64,000 bases of DNA from Cycloclasticus sp. (GCA_040743155.1 JBFLJU010000001.1:682001-746000); one strand, 5' to 3'. Positions 35,341-44,753 are shown, counted from the first letter of the stretch. Notes: generated from the sequence alone by a model not told the origin. Made by a program: numbers and translations.

Positions 35341-37246
35341 GGTATTCCACCTTGAAATAAATTAGGTTATCGGCTGTAGCAAGTTGGTGAAAGTCGCTGT
35401 TTCTATTGAGTGCTAATTGGAAGTCTAAGCTAATATCAATGGATTGTTTGTTAGCAAGTTTAATCAGTTTACCCGCTGAAAGGTCGATACGTTGGAATGA
35501 AGTTTGCGGGTCATTTTGTCCGCCCAAATATTGCATTTCACTCATGTAGTAATATTCAAACCCACTGTACCAACCGTTGTTATATTGGTGTGAAAATAAC
35601 AGGTTGAAGTTGTGCTCAGGTATAGACTTTTTTAAACGCTGATTGGTTGCTTGATGAACGTGTGTGAAGGCGTAACCTAAATGGAGAATGTTATTGCGAT
35701 GAGGTCGGTAGTTTATCTCAAGTTCTGCGCCGACTGTTTTGGCGCTATCTGTATTATCTAAGACGGCAATAGTGTTGTCTGAATTAGTATCGATTAATTG
35801 TTTATAGTGGTTCCTGAATAGCTTTACATCGGTATTAAACGTGTTTAGCCAATACACGCCATGATAACCCGCTTCAATGGAGGTGACAGTTTCGGGCCCT
35901 AAGTTGTCCGCAGAAACCTGCATTGCTGTGTCAAAAAAGATGATATCGTGCTCTTCAGTAATTACTGGGATCCTAAATGCTTTTGTAGCGGTTAATCGAT
36001 AGGAATGGTGAGGAGATGTTAAATAATTAAATGAAATTCGCGGGGAAGAATGAGTGCCTGATAATTGATCACTTTCAATCAGTGCACCGCTGTTGAGAAT
36101 GAGTTTGTTGGTTAGTTGTGTTTCCAAATTACCAAATAAACGCATGCGTGTATTGCTCTTTGTACTAGTTGAGTTAAGTCTAAAAGGCACGTAAACAGAT
36201 TCATGTATAGCTGCAACCCCCCAAACTAAACGCTGTGTATCGTTTAACGTTAAAAGGTGTTCAACGTCAAGGTTCCAAGTTGTAGACTCGCTCGTGGCGT
36301 CAAGTATTCCTAAAACGGTATTGTATTTGTCTTTTCCGTCAAAATGATGAAAGGAAAGGCGGGTGCTAATTAGTTGTTCATCATATGTTTGATGCTCCCA
36401 AAAAAGTTGGGCGAAATGAGTTGATTCATTACGGTCACGTTTGGGGTCGAAAGCTAGAGCGGGTGAAAGTGGCTCTGGGTTTTGCGTTTGGCGAATGGAG
36501 TCCAGTGCCGAAAAGTTAAGTTGTAAGGTGTTGCGTGAATCTACACGTAAATCGACGCGAGCGTACAGAGCATCTTTACTAAAATCATCAGCAAGGTTCT
36601 TATAGCCTTCGCTTTTCTCCGTCGATAAACTCACCCGGTAATATAATTTGCCATCGGGTTGTGAGCCTGCATAACGAAAAAAAGCTTGTTCAGATTGGTT
36701 GTTATTTAGTCTAAAGCGTGTCGTTAAACTAGGTGCTTGCGATGCATGGATCGTTGTTATGTTGATAACGCCTTGAAATGCATTGGCGCCAAATGAAGCG
36801 TTATTGGGACCTCTAACAATTTCAATTCGTTCAATATCGTCAAGTGATATGGGCAGGGCGCTCCAAATAACACCGCCAAATATCGGTGAATAAACAGAGC
36901 TCCCATCAATAACAACTTGCACACCCTGTGGGAATTCAGAAGTAAGCCCTTGGTAAGCAACAACGGGAAAGTTACCACGAGAATTGCCGACCTGCATGCC
37001 AGGTACGAGTCTGAATATTTCTGATACTTGAGTCGCGCCAGAAGCCTTAATTAACGCGCGGTCGATAACGGTAATGCTTGCTGGTGCCTCTGCCTGTAGT
37101 TGGGGTAACTTAGACGCCGATAACACAATAGGCATAATTTGGCTGTCGAAAAGAATACCTTCTTGCACTGGAGAGAAAGCGCTCGAAATGCTTACTGATA
37201 GGCTCAGTAATATAAAGGTTAAAAGTTTTGTTTTAGAGCTATCCAT
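35330..37246 (-). CDS. TonB-dependent outer-membrane receptor, copy 3 (most diverged)
   Basis: The 638-residue protein has a signal peptide, the plug start 'PIVLSASKLPQLQAEAPASITVIDR', 'FRLVPGMQVG', 'DDIERIEIVRGPNNASFGANAFQGVINI' and a beta-barrel ending 'IYFKVEYRAN', with alternating aromatic strand pattern to the end. It is clearly related to the two genes to its right but differs more than those two do from each other. The substrate is unknown; 'QGVQVVIDGSSVYSPIFGG' is plug-typical. It overlaps the binding-protein gene by 11 bases. Confidence 0.9.
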   Translation of the reverse strand: MDSSKTKLLTFILLSLSVSISSAFSPVQEGILFDSQIMPIVLSASKLPQLQAEAPASITVIDRALIKASGATQVSEIFRLVPGMQVGNSRGNFPVVAYQGLTSEFPQGVQVVIDGSSVYSPIFGGVIWSALPISLDDIERIEIVRGPNNASFGANAFQGVINITTIHASQAPSLTTRFRLNNNQSEQAFFRYAGSQPDGKLYYRVSLSTEKSEGYKNLADDFSKDALYARVDLRVDSRNTLQLNFSALDSIRQTQNPEPLSPALAFDPKRDRNESTHFAQLFWEHQTYDEQLISTRLSFHHFDGKDKYNTVLGILDATSESTTWNLDVEHLLTLNDTQRLVWGVAAIHESVYVPFRLNSTSTKSNTRMRLFGNLETQLTNKLILNSGALIESDQLSGTHSSPRISFNYLTSPHHSYRLTATKAFRIPVITEEHDIIFFDTAMQVSADNLGPETVTSIEAGYHGVYWLNTFNTDVKLFRNHYKQLIDTNSDNTIAVLDNTDSAKTVGAELEINYRPHRNNILHLGYAFTHVHQATNQRLKKSIPEHNFNLLFSHQYNNGWYSGFEYYYMSEMQYLGGQNDPQTSFQRIDLSAGKLIKLANKQSIDISLDFQLALNRNSDFHQLATADNLIYFKVEYRAN

Positions 37247-37272
37247 GACTGCTAAATAATAGAAACATCCTG

Positions 37273-39318
37273 TTAATCGATATTATAGCTGAGTTCTATA
37301 AAGGCACGGTTGTCGAGGTTAAACTCATTAAGGAAATCTTTGTTCTTATCCAAAGCAAGTTGTAACGTTAGACTTATATCGATGCTTTGCCGTGCCGCAA
37401 CTGCAATGCTTTTTCCCATATTAAAATCTAAACGTCTCATTGGCCCTTGTGGGTTACCTGAATCTAAATACTCCATGTTACCCGTGTAATAGAAAGCGGC
37501 ACTAGCCCATATTTCATTATTAAAAGTGTGAGCAGCTAAGATATTAAATACATCTTTGGGTATGGAAATAAGAACGTTTTTAATGTCGTTGTTACTGACT
37601 CTTCCAACGTTGGTGTGGTTATAAGCATATCCAACGTGTACTAAACTGTTTTCATCGGGGCGGTAGTTAATTTCAACTTCATAGCCATTAACGTTAGCAT
37701 GATGGAGGTTGCTGAACGTTTTAACCTCATTACCAATATCAATAGAAGACTGAAAGAGTCCAAATAAAGTAATGTCTGCGTCAGTATCTTGATCTGTGGC
37801 ATCTATAAGCTTGTCGTACTCATTGCGAAATAACTTGATATCTAGCGTTAACGCATTATTGAAAAATAAACCGTGGTAGCCTAATTCAAATGAACCAACA
37901 GTTTCCGGATCAAGACCTGACTCACTACGCAGTAAAGCTTGAGTTAAGACAAGACCCGGTGTATCTAAGGATTCTAATGAAATATTAGTGCTGAATTTAT
38001 TTTCAGCCAATATGGGTGCTCTAATGGCGCTGGAAACGGATGCCCTAATACTTTGTGTGGGCGTGAGTAGATAGTTCAATGCCAACCTTGGCGATACGTC
38101 ATCACCTGACAGTTGGCTGTGTTCCCAGAGAGCACCAGCATTGATAATTAGTTTGTCACTGGGGCGCCATTCGAAATTGCTGAATATTCGTTGTATGGAG
38201 TTATCGAACTTTTGCTTTGAGTCCATCCAATAAGGTTGATAAACACGATCATTCCGGCTTCCTAGCCCCCAAGAGATACGTAATTGATCGGTAGGTTGTA
38301 GTTGGTGTTCAAATTCAATGTCATACCGGTCGTAGTAATTTGTGTAATCGATATTAGTAACGACATTACCTAGAAAATCTAAGCCAAGATCAGTTGCATC
38401 AAAGAATGTGGCGACTCTGTCTTTTCTTAAATGCCGAGTGTAAGAGGCTTGTGTAATAAAGAGTTGAGTATCGGTTGTTGAATGTTCCCATTTCGCATGA
38501 AAGGAGTAGTTGGATTCATCCACATACCTAGGCGGGTCGAAGGGGTCCATCAGTGTGCCTGGTGTATGGGTTTCTTTAACGGTATTAACAGCACCAAAAT
38601 TAAACTGTAAGTTATCTTGACTTGTTGCTTGATAGTCTAAACGTCCATTGAATGAATCTTGCCGAGTATCATCGTCATTTTTGGCATAACCGTTATCATC
38701 AGTATGTGACCCTGTGATTCGAAAATCGACGTCCTCAAATGAGTAGCCGCCTCTTAATAAGGTGCGTTGGTAACCCCTTTCACCGACAGTAGATTTTATT
38801 TGAAAGCCGTTGAGTTGGACTGAATGAGAGGTTGTGATGTTGATGACCGCTTGGAATGCATTGGAACCGAAAGATGACCCGTTGGCGCCTCGTATGACTT
38901 CAATTCTTTCGATATCCTCAATGGCCAAGGGGATGCTAGACCAATCAACTCCACCAAATAACGGGCTATAGACAGAGCGACCATCTATTAGTACCTGCAC
39001 ACCTTGTGGGAATTCGCTGCTGAGTCCTTGATAAGCAACAACAGCTCTGTTGCCTCGAAAATGCGCAACATGCATACCAGGTACCAGTCGAAATAACTCG
39101 GGTATTTCTTTAGCGCCAGACAGTTTGATCATCTGCCTGTCGATAATGGTTATGCTAGCTGGGGCCTCCGTTTGTGGTTGTGCTAAACGGGTGGCTGATA
39201 AGACGATGGGAATGTCATCGTTAAATAAGGAGAGCTCATTAGCTGAGGCTTGAAGTGAAATGCTTAAGACAACACCCATCAGGCAAAGTGATGCGAAGGA
39301 ATAACTTCTGTAATGCAT
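37273..39318 (-). CDS. TonB-dependent outer-membrane receptor, copy 2
   Basis: The 681-residue receptor has a signal peptide ending near 'LQASANE', the possible TonB box region 'DDIPIVLSATR', a plug ('IIDRQMIKLSGAKEIPELFRLVPG', 'VLIDGRSVYSPLFGG') and a C-terminal barrel ending in an aromatic-rich strand ('AFIELSYNID'). It is strikingly similar to the next receptor, with long near-identical stretches in the plug. The gap to the next receptor gene in the operon is 26 bases. Substrate unknown. Confidence 0.92.
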   Translation of the reverse strand: MHYRSYSFASLCLMGVVLSISLQASANELSLFNDDIPIVLSATRLAQPQTEAPASITIIDRQMIKLSGAKEIPELFRLVPGMHVAHFRGNRAVVAYQGLSSEFPQGVQVLIDGRSVYSPLFGGVDWSSIPLAIEDIERIEVIRGANGSSFGSNAFQAVINITTSHSVQLNGFQIKSTVGERGYQRTLLRGGYSFEDVDFRITGSHTDDNGYAKNDDDTRQDSFNGRLDYQATSQDNLQFNFGAVNTVKETHTPGTLMDPFDPPRYVDESNYSFHAKWEHSTTDTQLFITQASYTRHLRKDRVATFFDATDLGLDFLGNVVTNIDYTNYYDRYDIEFEHQLQPTDQLRISWGLGSRNDRVYQPYWMDSKQKFDNSIQRIFSNFEWRPSDKLIINAGALWEHSQLSGDDVSPRLALNYLLTPTQSIRASVSSAIRAPILAENKFSTNISLESLDTPGLVLTQALLRSESGLDPETVGSFELGYHGLFFNNALTLDIKLFRNEYDKLIDATDQDTDADITLFGLFQSSIDIGNEVKTFSNLHHANVNGYEVEINYRPDENSLVHVGYAYNHTNVGRVSNNDIKNVLISIPKDVFNILAAHTFNNEIWASAAFYYTGNMEYLDSGNPQGPMRRLDFNMGKSIAVAARQSIDISLTLQLALDKNKDFLNEFNLDNRAFIELSYNID

Positions 39319-39380
39319 TACGAATCTCTTCTTTTGGATTTTTTCAATATTAGCATGATGTTAAGGAAATACTGTATTAA

Positions 39381-41402
39381 CTAATTGAATGAATAATTGG
39401 CTTCGACAAAGAAGCGGTTATCTAGGTTAAAGCCATTGATAAGGTCTGCGTTTTTATCAAGCGCGAGTTGTAAATTCACGTTGATCTCGAGAGTCTGCTG
39501 GTCAGCGACGTTGAAGCTTTTTCCAGCATTTAGATCAAAACGCCTCATCGGGCCTAACGCATCACCCGAACCCAAATTATCCATGCTGCCGGTGTGATAA
39601 TAAGCAAAGCTAGCCCAGTAATTGCTCATGAAGCTGTGTCCAAGCAGTAGATTAAATGTTTCTCGGGGTACCGATTGTTTGATAAGTGCATTGCTGTTGC
39701 TGTGATTGTAAGCGTAACCGATATGGAGGAAGCTTTTACGGGTTGGCTTGTAGTTTATTTCTACCTCATAACCGTTAATGTCTGCGCTATACAAATTATC
39801 AAGGGTCTGTACGATAGGTAGCGCAGGGATTTGAGCTGAAGGGAAACCATTCAACGTTGTGGCGTCACAGACAGTGCAGACAAGGGTTTCGATGATGTGT
39901 TTGTATTCATTTCTAAATAGCTTGAGATCCAGCGTTAGCGCGTTATCAAAATATAATCCGTGATAACCCAGTTCAAGCGAGTCGACAGTTTCTGGCTCTA
40001 GGTTTGAGATATTTCTAAAGTAAGGTGAGCGAAGTTCACCGCCGCCTGTTTCGAATACTAAATCTGTTTCAAAGTTATTTTCGACAATGACCGGTGACCT
40101 AAAAGCGTGGGAGGCAACAAAACGAATACTTTGCTGAGGGGTGAGAAGGTAGTTGAGAGCGACACGTGGTGAAAAATCATCACCCGCCAGTTGGCTGTGT
40201 TCCCATAGTCCGCCAATGTTGAAAATAAGGGCATCCGTTGGACGCCACTCAAGATTACTAAACAAACGTTGAAGTGAATTGTCGTGTTTGCTATCTGTTC
40301 CAGTCCAGAAGGGCAAGGTGATGCGATCAGCCCGTAGTCCGATACCCCAGGTGCCGCGCATACTATTTGAAAGTTTTAGTTGGTGTTCAAATTCAAAATC
40401 CCAGCGGTCGTAGGTAGCCGTATAGTCCGCGGAGTAAGTAACTGCGCCATGTGGAGGAAGGATTAAGTTAGAAGTGACATTATCTTTACTATTAAAACGT
40501 GTGTAAGAAAGTTGAGTGACAAACAATTGATCAGTATGAGAGTTATGTTCCCATTTTCCATGCAAAGAAAAGTGCGTTTCGTCTTGCTGTCGCCGGGGGT
40601 CTAATGGGTTTAATGTATTACTGGGGTCGGCGGTTTCTCGTAAGGTGTTAACGGCAGCAGCATTGAGCTGAAGTGTGTTGTGAGTGTTGATGCGATAATC
40701 AAGTCGGGAACTAAAGAGGTCTTGTCGACGGTCATCAAATTTATGTTGATAGCCATTATTATCCGTATGCGAAGCGCTAACACGGATATCTAAGTCTGAA
40801 AAAGAATACCCACTTTTAAGAAATGTGCGCTGGTAGCCTCGCTCGCCGAGAGTTGATTTGGCTTGAAAACCATTAGATTGGTTGGCGTGTGATGTGGTGA
40901 TGTTAATGACACTTTGGAAAGCATTTGAACCGAAAGAGGTACTATTGGCACCGCGGATAACTTCGATACGTTCAATATCTTCAATGGTGAGTGGGAAGTT
41001 TGCCCAATCAATACCGCCAAATGAAGGGTTGTATACGGATCGACCATCAATAAGGACTTGTACGCCTTGCGGGTATTCGCTGTTGATGCCCTGGTACCCA
41101 ACAACCGCACGATTGCCGCGAAAATAGTTCACGTGCATGCCGGGTACGAGTCTAAAAATTTCAGGGATTTCTTTGGCACCAGACAGTTTAATCATCTGCC
41201 TATCGATAATGGTAATGGTCGCCGGTGCCTCTGTTTGTGGTTGTGCTAAACGTGTAGCTGATAAGACGATGGGGATCTCATTGTTAAAGAAACCCACGCT
41301 GTCATCTTCGTAATCGGCATGAGCGATGTTAGGCATGCTAAACAGGATGCTGCCCATGAAAAAGGCTAAAGCCTGACAGTAAAGAATTTGTTTGCTCCCC
41401 AC
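39381..41402 (-). CDS. TonB-dependent outer-membrane receptor, copy 1 (operon-leading)
   Basis: The 673-residue receptor has a signal peptide ending at about 'IAHADYEDD', the same plug layout as copy 2 ('EIPIVLSATRLAQPQTEAPA') and ends 'FFVEANYSFN'. It leads the minus-strand set receptor-receptor-receptor-binding protein-kinase, 62 bases before copy 2. A cysteine pair 'LVCTVCDA' in an extracellular loop is peculiar to this copy. Gene is divergent from cysM. The start codon appears to be GTG at 41402 (gtgggg). Confidence 0.92.
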   Translation of the reverse strand: MGSKQILYCQALAFFMGSILFSMPNIAHADYEDDSVGFFNNEIPIVLSATRLAQPQTEAPATITIIDRQMIKLSGAKEIPEIFRLVPGMHVNYFRGNRAVVGYQGINSEYPQGVQVLIDGRSVYNPSFGGIDWANFPLTIEDIERIEVIRGANSTSFGSNAFQSVINITTSHANQSNGFQAKSTLGERGYQRTFLKSGYSFSDLDIRVSASHTDNNGYQHKFDDRRQDLFSSRLDYRINTHNTLQLNAAAVNTLRETADPSNTLNPLDPRRQQDETHFSLHGKWEHNSHTDQLFVTQLSYTRFNSKDNVTSNLILPPHGAVTYSADYTATYDRWDFEFEHQLKLSNSMRGTWGIGLRADRITLPFWTGTDSKHDNSLQRLFSNLEWRPTDALIFNIGGLWEHSQLAGDDFSPRVALNYLLTPQQSIRFVASHAFRSPVIVENNFETDLVFETGGGELRSPYFRNISNLEPETVDSLELGYHGLYFDNALTLDLKLFRNEYKHIIETLVCTVCDATTLNGFPSAQIPALPIVQTLDNLYSADINGYEVEINYKPTRKSFLHIGYAYNHSNSNALIKQSVPRETFNLLLGHSFMSNYWASFAYYHTGSMDNLGSGDALGPMRRFDLNAGKSFNVADQQTLEINVNLQLALDKNADLINGFNLDNRFFVEANYSFN

Positions 41403-41540
41403 GATGCAACCTTATATTTTTCTTCAATACTAGCATATGCTGTGCTTCATATTTGAGTACTTACAATATAAGAAAAAGAAAGGAATGTAATGATTGTGGC
41501 TAAGCACATAACCTAAAACCATTAAGAAGGAGTTGAATTT

Positions 41541-41585
41541 ATGATACCTTTGCGCACTTATTTGAGTTCGCGTGAGAGAAAATGA
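41541..41585 (+). CDS. Possible 14-residue leader ORF overlapping cysM
   Basis: Reading ATG ATA CCT ... AAA TGA gives the peptide MIPLRTYLSSRERK. It has a near-perfect ribosome binding site, AAGGAG, eight bases before its ATG at 41541, and its TGA stop overlaps the cysM ATG as ATGA. So ribosomes may reach cysM by translational coupling. The peptide has no cysteine, so an attenuation link to cysteine is not apparent. It may be only an unused frame; a conserved position in related genomes would decide. Confidence 0.45.
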   Translation: MIPLRTYLSSRERK

Positions 41586-42469
41586 ATTACCCTACTATTG
41601 AAGACTTTGTTGGCAACACGCCCTTGGTCAAACTGCAACGCTTAGATTCTTCAAGCAATAATATTTTATTAAAACTTGAAGGGAATAACCCAGCCGGTTC
41701 GGTTAAAGACAGGCCTGCCATCAGCATGATTCAGCAAGCTGAATTACGTGGCGATATTAAGCCGGGTGATTGTTTAATAGAAGCGACCAGCGGTAATACC
41801 GGTATTGCCCTTGCGATGGCGGCGGCAATAAAAGGTTACAAAATGCTGCTAATTATGCCCGACAATATGAGCGCCGAACGCAGAGCCTCGATGAAAGCTT
41901 ATGGTGCGGAAATTATATTAACGCCGGCAGCAGGCAGTATGGAAGCGGCGATTGATATGGCGCGAAAAATGGAAGCTAACGGCGAAGGAAAGATATTAGA
42001 TCAATTCGCAAATGCCGATAACCCTTTATCACATTACAAAGGAACAGGGCCCGAAATTTGGCGTGACACAGAAGGCGAAGTTACACACTTTGTCAGTTCG
42101 ATGGGTACCACGGGCACCATAATGGGTACCTCGATGTTCCTAAAGGAGAAAAATTCTGATATTCAGATTATTGGTGTTCAGCCAGAAGGTGACTCAAAAA
42201 TCCCGGGTATTCGACGTTGGCCTGAGGAATACTTGCCAAAAATATACGACCGTACGCGGGTTGATGACATTCTAGAGGTGAGTCAACAGCAAGCCGAAGA
42301 CATGACCCGTTTGCTGGCTGAAAAAGAAGGGATATTTTGTGGAGTGTCTTCTGGCGGTGCAACCTATGTTGCCTTGGAGCTTTCTAAGCGTTTAAAAAAC
42401 GCAACAATCGTGGTTGTTATTTGTGACCGAGGTGATCGATATATTTCAACTGGTATTTTTCCAGATTAA
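41582..42469 (+). CDS. cysM: Cysteine synthase B
   Basis: The 295-residue PLP enzyme shows 'NTPLVKLQRL', the PLP lysine in 'GSVKDRPA', the phosphate-binding 'TSGNTGIALA' and 'GTTGTIMG'. The short N-terminus and length (about 295-303) fit CysM rather than CysK. It makes L-cysteine from O-acetylserine and sulfide (or thiosulfate). The ATG overlaps the stop of the 14-codon upstream ORF. It is divergent from the TonB receptor operon, with 179 bases between. Confidence 0.94.
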   Translation: MNYPTIEDFVGNTPLVKLQRLDSSSNNILLKLEGNNPAGSVKDRPAISMIQQAELRGDIKPGDCLIEATSGNTGIALAMAAAIKGYKMLLIMPDNMSAERRASMKAYGAEIILTPAAGSMEAAIDMARKMEANGEGKILDQFANADNPLSHYKGTGPEIWRDTEGEVTHFVSSMGTTGTIMGTSMFLKEKNSDIQIIGVQPEGDSKIPGIRRWPEEYLPKIYDRTRVDDILEVSQQQAEDMTRLLAEKEGIFCGVSSGGATYVALELSKRLKNATIVVVICDRGDRYISTGIFPD

Positions 42470-42529
42470 ATTTGCGTAAGCGTTTAAAATATCGCCCAAT
42501 AATGATTGATAGGCGATATATAAAAGACC

Positions 42530-43858
42530 ATGGCAAGACGTAGAAATAGACGCAAAAATTTACCACCAGAAACAGCAAACGCTAGCATTGAGTCCTTAGC
42601 GCACGACGGCAAAGGGGTCGCGCACATAGAGGGCAAAGCAGTATTTATTGCTGGCGCTTTACCCGGTGAAGAGGTGGTGTTTGAATACACTAAAAAGAAA
42701 AAAGATATTGCTGAGGGACGGGTCACAGAAGTTTTAAAAGCATCTGAGGATCGCGTTGAGCCGGGTTGTCAGCATTACGATATTTGTGGTGGTTGTAGTT
42801 TTCAGCACCTCGACCCTGAAAAACAAATCTTAGCCAAACAAGGCATCTTGATTGACCAGTTTAAAAGTATCGGTAAATTACAAGATTTTGAGCTATGGCC
42901 TGCGTTAACGGGCCCTTTTTGGGGTTATAGACATAGGGCGCGCTTAGGCGTTAAGGATGTTGTTAAAAAAGGCCGTGTTTTAGTTGGTTTTAGGGAAAAG
43001 GCAAGTCCTTTTCTAGCGGAAATTGAATTGTGCGAAGTGCTGCATCCATCGGTGGGTAAACGCCTAATGGATTTATCGGCACTGATTGGCGGCTTGTCGA
43101 TTAAGGATAAAATCCCACAAATTGAAGTCTCCATTTGTGATAACCGCACTGCTTTGGTTTTTAGGGTGTTAGAGCCCTTAAGCTCGCAAGACGAAGAGAT
43201 TTTAAAAGTCTTCGAAGTATCGGCTGATGTGGATATTTATACACAATCAAAAGGCCCGGATACCATCACCCCTTTAAGCGGTGAGAAGCCAGCGTTAAGT
43301 TACCAATTACCTAACGATGTTACGTTATATTTTGGCCCGAGTGACTTTGTTCAAGTGAATGTGGAGATTAATCGTAAAATGATTAACCGCGCATTAGATA
43401 CCTTGGACTTCAATGAAAATGATAATGTGCTTGATCTGTTTTGCGGCTTAGGAAATTTCACCTTGCCAATGGCGAAAGTAGCGGGCCACGTCACCGGGGT
43501 TGAAGGCAGTGATGAGCTGATCCAGCGCGCTAAAGAGAATGCAAGTAAAAACAAATTACAAAATGTAGACTTTTATACCGCGAACCTTATGGACGAGGTG
43601 ATTAATGAACCTTGGGCAAAGAAAAAATACAATAAAGTGCTGATTGACCCGCCGCGCTTAGGTGCAAAAGAAATTTTGCATCATTTGCCAAAATGGGGCG
43701 CAGAACAGGTGTTATATATTTCATGCAACCCATCGACTTTGGCGCGTGATGCAGCCATTTTAGTCAATGAATTGGGTTATACAATGAAACGAGCGGGGGT
43801 GATGGATATGTTTCCGCACACCTCTCACGTTGAATCGATTGCCTTGTTTGAAAAATAA
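42530..43858 (+). CDS. rlmD: 23S rRNA (uracil-1939-C5)-methyltransferase
   Basis: The 442-residue enzyme has an N-terminal TRAM domain, a [4Fe-4S] site with C80, C86, C89 and C168 ('CQHYDICGGC', 'LCEV'), an SAM motif 'DLFCGLGNFTLP' and the catalytic 'SCNPSTLARD' cysteine. It methylates U1939 of 23S rRNA using SAM. Length matches E. coli RumA (433). It follows cysM by 60 bases and abuts the L,D-transpeptidase start directly. Confidence 0.95.
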   Translation: MARRRNRRKNLPPETANASIESLAHDGKGVAHIEGKAVFIAGALPGEEVVFEYTKKKKDIAEGRVTEVLKASEDRVEPGCQHYDICGGCSFQHLDPEKQILAKQGILIDQFKSIGKLQDFELWPALTGPFWGYRHRARLGVKDVVKKGRVLVGFREKASPFLAEIELCEVLHPSVGKRLMDLSALIGGLSIKDKIPQIEVSICDNRTALVFRVLEPLSSQDEEILKVFEVSADVDIYTQSKGPDTITPLSGEKPALSYQLPNDVTLYFGPSDFVQVNVEINRKMINRALDTLDFNENDNVLDLFCGLGNFTLPMAKVAGHVTGVEGSDELIQRAKENASKNKLQNVDFYTANLMDEVINEPWAKKKYNKVLIDPPRLGAKEILHHLPKWGAEQVLYISCNPSTLARDAAILVNELGYTMKRAGVMDMFPHTSHVESIALFEK

Positions 43859-44350
43859 ATGAAAGCGCTGAAACTCACCATAACCGTTAGCATTAGCAAA
43901 CAGTTGTTGAGTTTATACGACGGCCAAAAATTGGCTAAAACGTACCGTATTTGCAGCGCAAAGAATGGGGTAGGTGAGCAATTCGGTAGTGAATGTACGC
44001 CACGAGGCGAGCACATTATTCGAGCAAAAATCGGCGAAGGCGTTGAGTTGGGTAGCGTGTTTTCTGGTCGCCGTTTAACGGGTGAAATATTTCAACCGGA
44101 ACAGGCAGAGCGACAACCGAATAGGGATTGGATCTTAACGCGTATTTTATGGTTATCTGGTCTGGAAAAAGGTAAAAATAGGCTAGGGGAGGTCGATACC
44201 ATGCGACGCTTTATTTACATTCATGGCGCTCCAGATCAACTGGTACTGGAGACACCTTCATCGCATGGCTGTATTAGAATGCTAAATGAAGACGTGATCG
44301 ACCTTTTTGCGCGTGTGCTCGTTGGTACGAAAATTTTAATTAACGAATAG
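43859..44350 (+). CDS. L,D-transpeptidase (YkuD) family protein without a visible signal peptide
   Basis: The 163-residue protein is nearly all YkuD domain: 'TPRGEH', then H122 ('IHGAPDQ') and the active-site 'SSHGCIRM' with C138. Such enzymes link peptidoglycan peptides through L,D-bonds or attach lipoproteins. There is no N-terminal signal peptide or helix; the first residues are already the first strand ('KLTITVSISKQLLSLYDG'). The ATG directly follows the rlmD stop codon. It converges on the FliL-like gene, one base apart. Confidence 0.88.
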   Translation: MKALKLTITVSISKQLLSLYDGQKLAKTYRICSAKNGVGEQFGSECTPRGEHIIRAKIGEGVELGSVFSGRRLTGEIFQPEQAERQPNRDWILTRILWLSGLEKGKNRLGEVDTMRRFIYIHGAPDQLVLETPSSHGCIRMLNEDVIDLFARVLVGTKILINE

Positions 44351-44351
44351 T

Positions 44352-44753
44352 TTACTGTGAAACAAACTCAGTAAAGAACACGGCATCGACACCACTTTTT
44401 TTGGCGTATTTTTTTAGCGTTTTGTTCAGTGTTTCAACAGCTTTATCTTGAAGCTCCATTTTTCCTGCTCCAGTAGAAATATTTTCCACATAATTATCAC
44501 TTAACAATACAATAAGTGCGTGTCGAATAGCGGGGCCATTGGCTTCAATGGCTTCTTTCGTTTCATCGTCTGCCAGCTGTAACTGGATAGTGGTGCGTAA
44601 ATAATGCTTGTCACCCAGTAGGTTGACGGTGAATTGTGGCGTCAACGGCATATAGATAACCTCTGGAGCGGCTTCTTCTATTTCTTCGCCTTCTTCAGCG
44701 AAAGCCATGGGTGTAAGAAGGAATAGACCACAAAGTAAAACAACTAAACGCAT
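44352..44753 (-). CDS. FliL-like protein with a cleavable signal peptide
   Basis: The 133-residue protein has a signal peptide ('LVVLLCGLFLLTPMAFA'), an acidic linker and a FliL-like domain ('YMPLTPQFTVNL', 'YLRTTIQLQLADDETKEAIEANGPAIRHALIVLLSD' across it, 'KTLKKYAKKSGVDAVFFTEFVSQ'). Normal FliL is anchored by one helix at the flagellar stator; this orphan copy is not in a flagellar cluster. A periplasmic role is inferred. It is convergent with the transpeptidase gene and divergent from nagZ. Confidence 0.8.
   Translation of the reverse strand: MRLVVLLCGLFLLTPMAFAEEGEEIEEAAPEVIYMPLTPQFTVNLLGDKHYLRTTIQLQLADDETKEAIEANGPAIRHALIVLLSDNYVENISTGAGKMELQDKAVETLNKTLKKYAKKSGVDAVFFTEFVSQ

Noticed and set aside
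35330-41402. Repeated segments considered as a mobile element or CRISPR-like repeat
   Set aside because: The repeats are homologous plug regions of three intact TonB receptor genes; no transposase, inverted ends or spacers are present.
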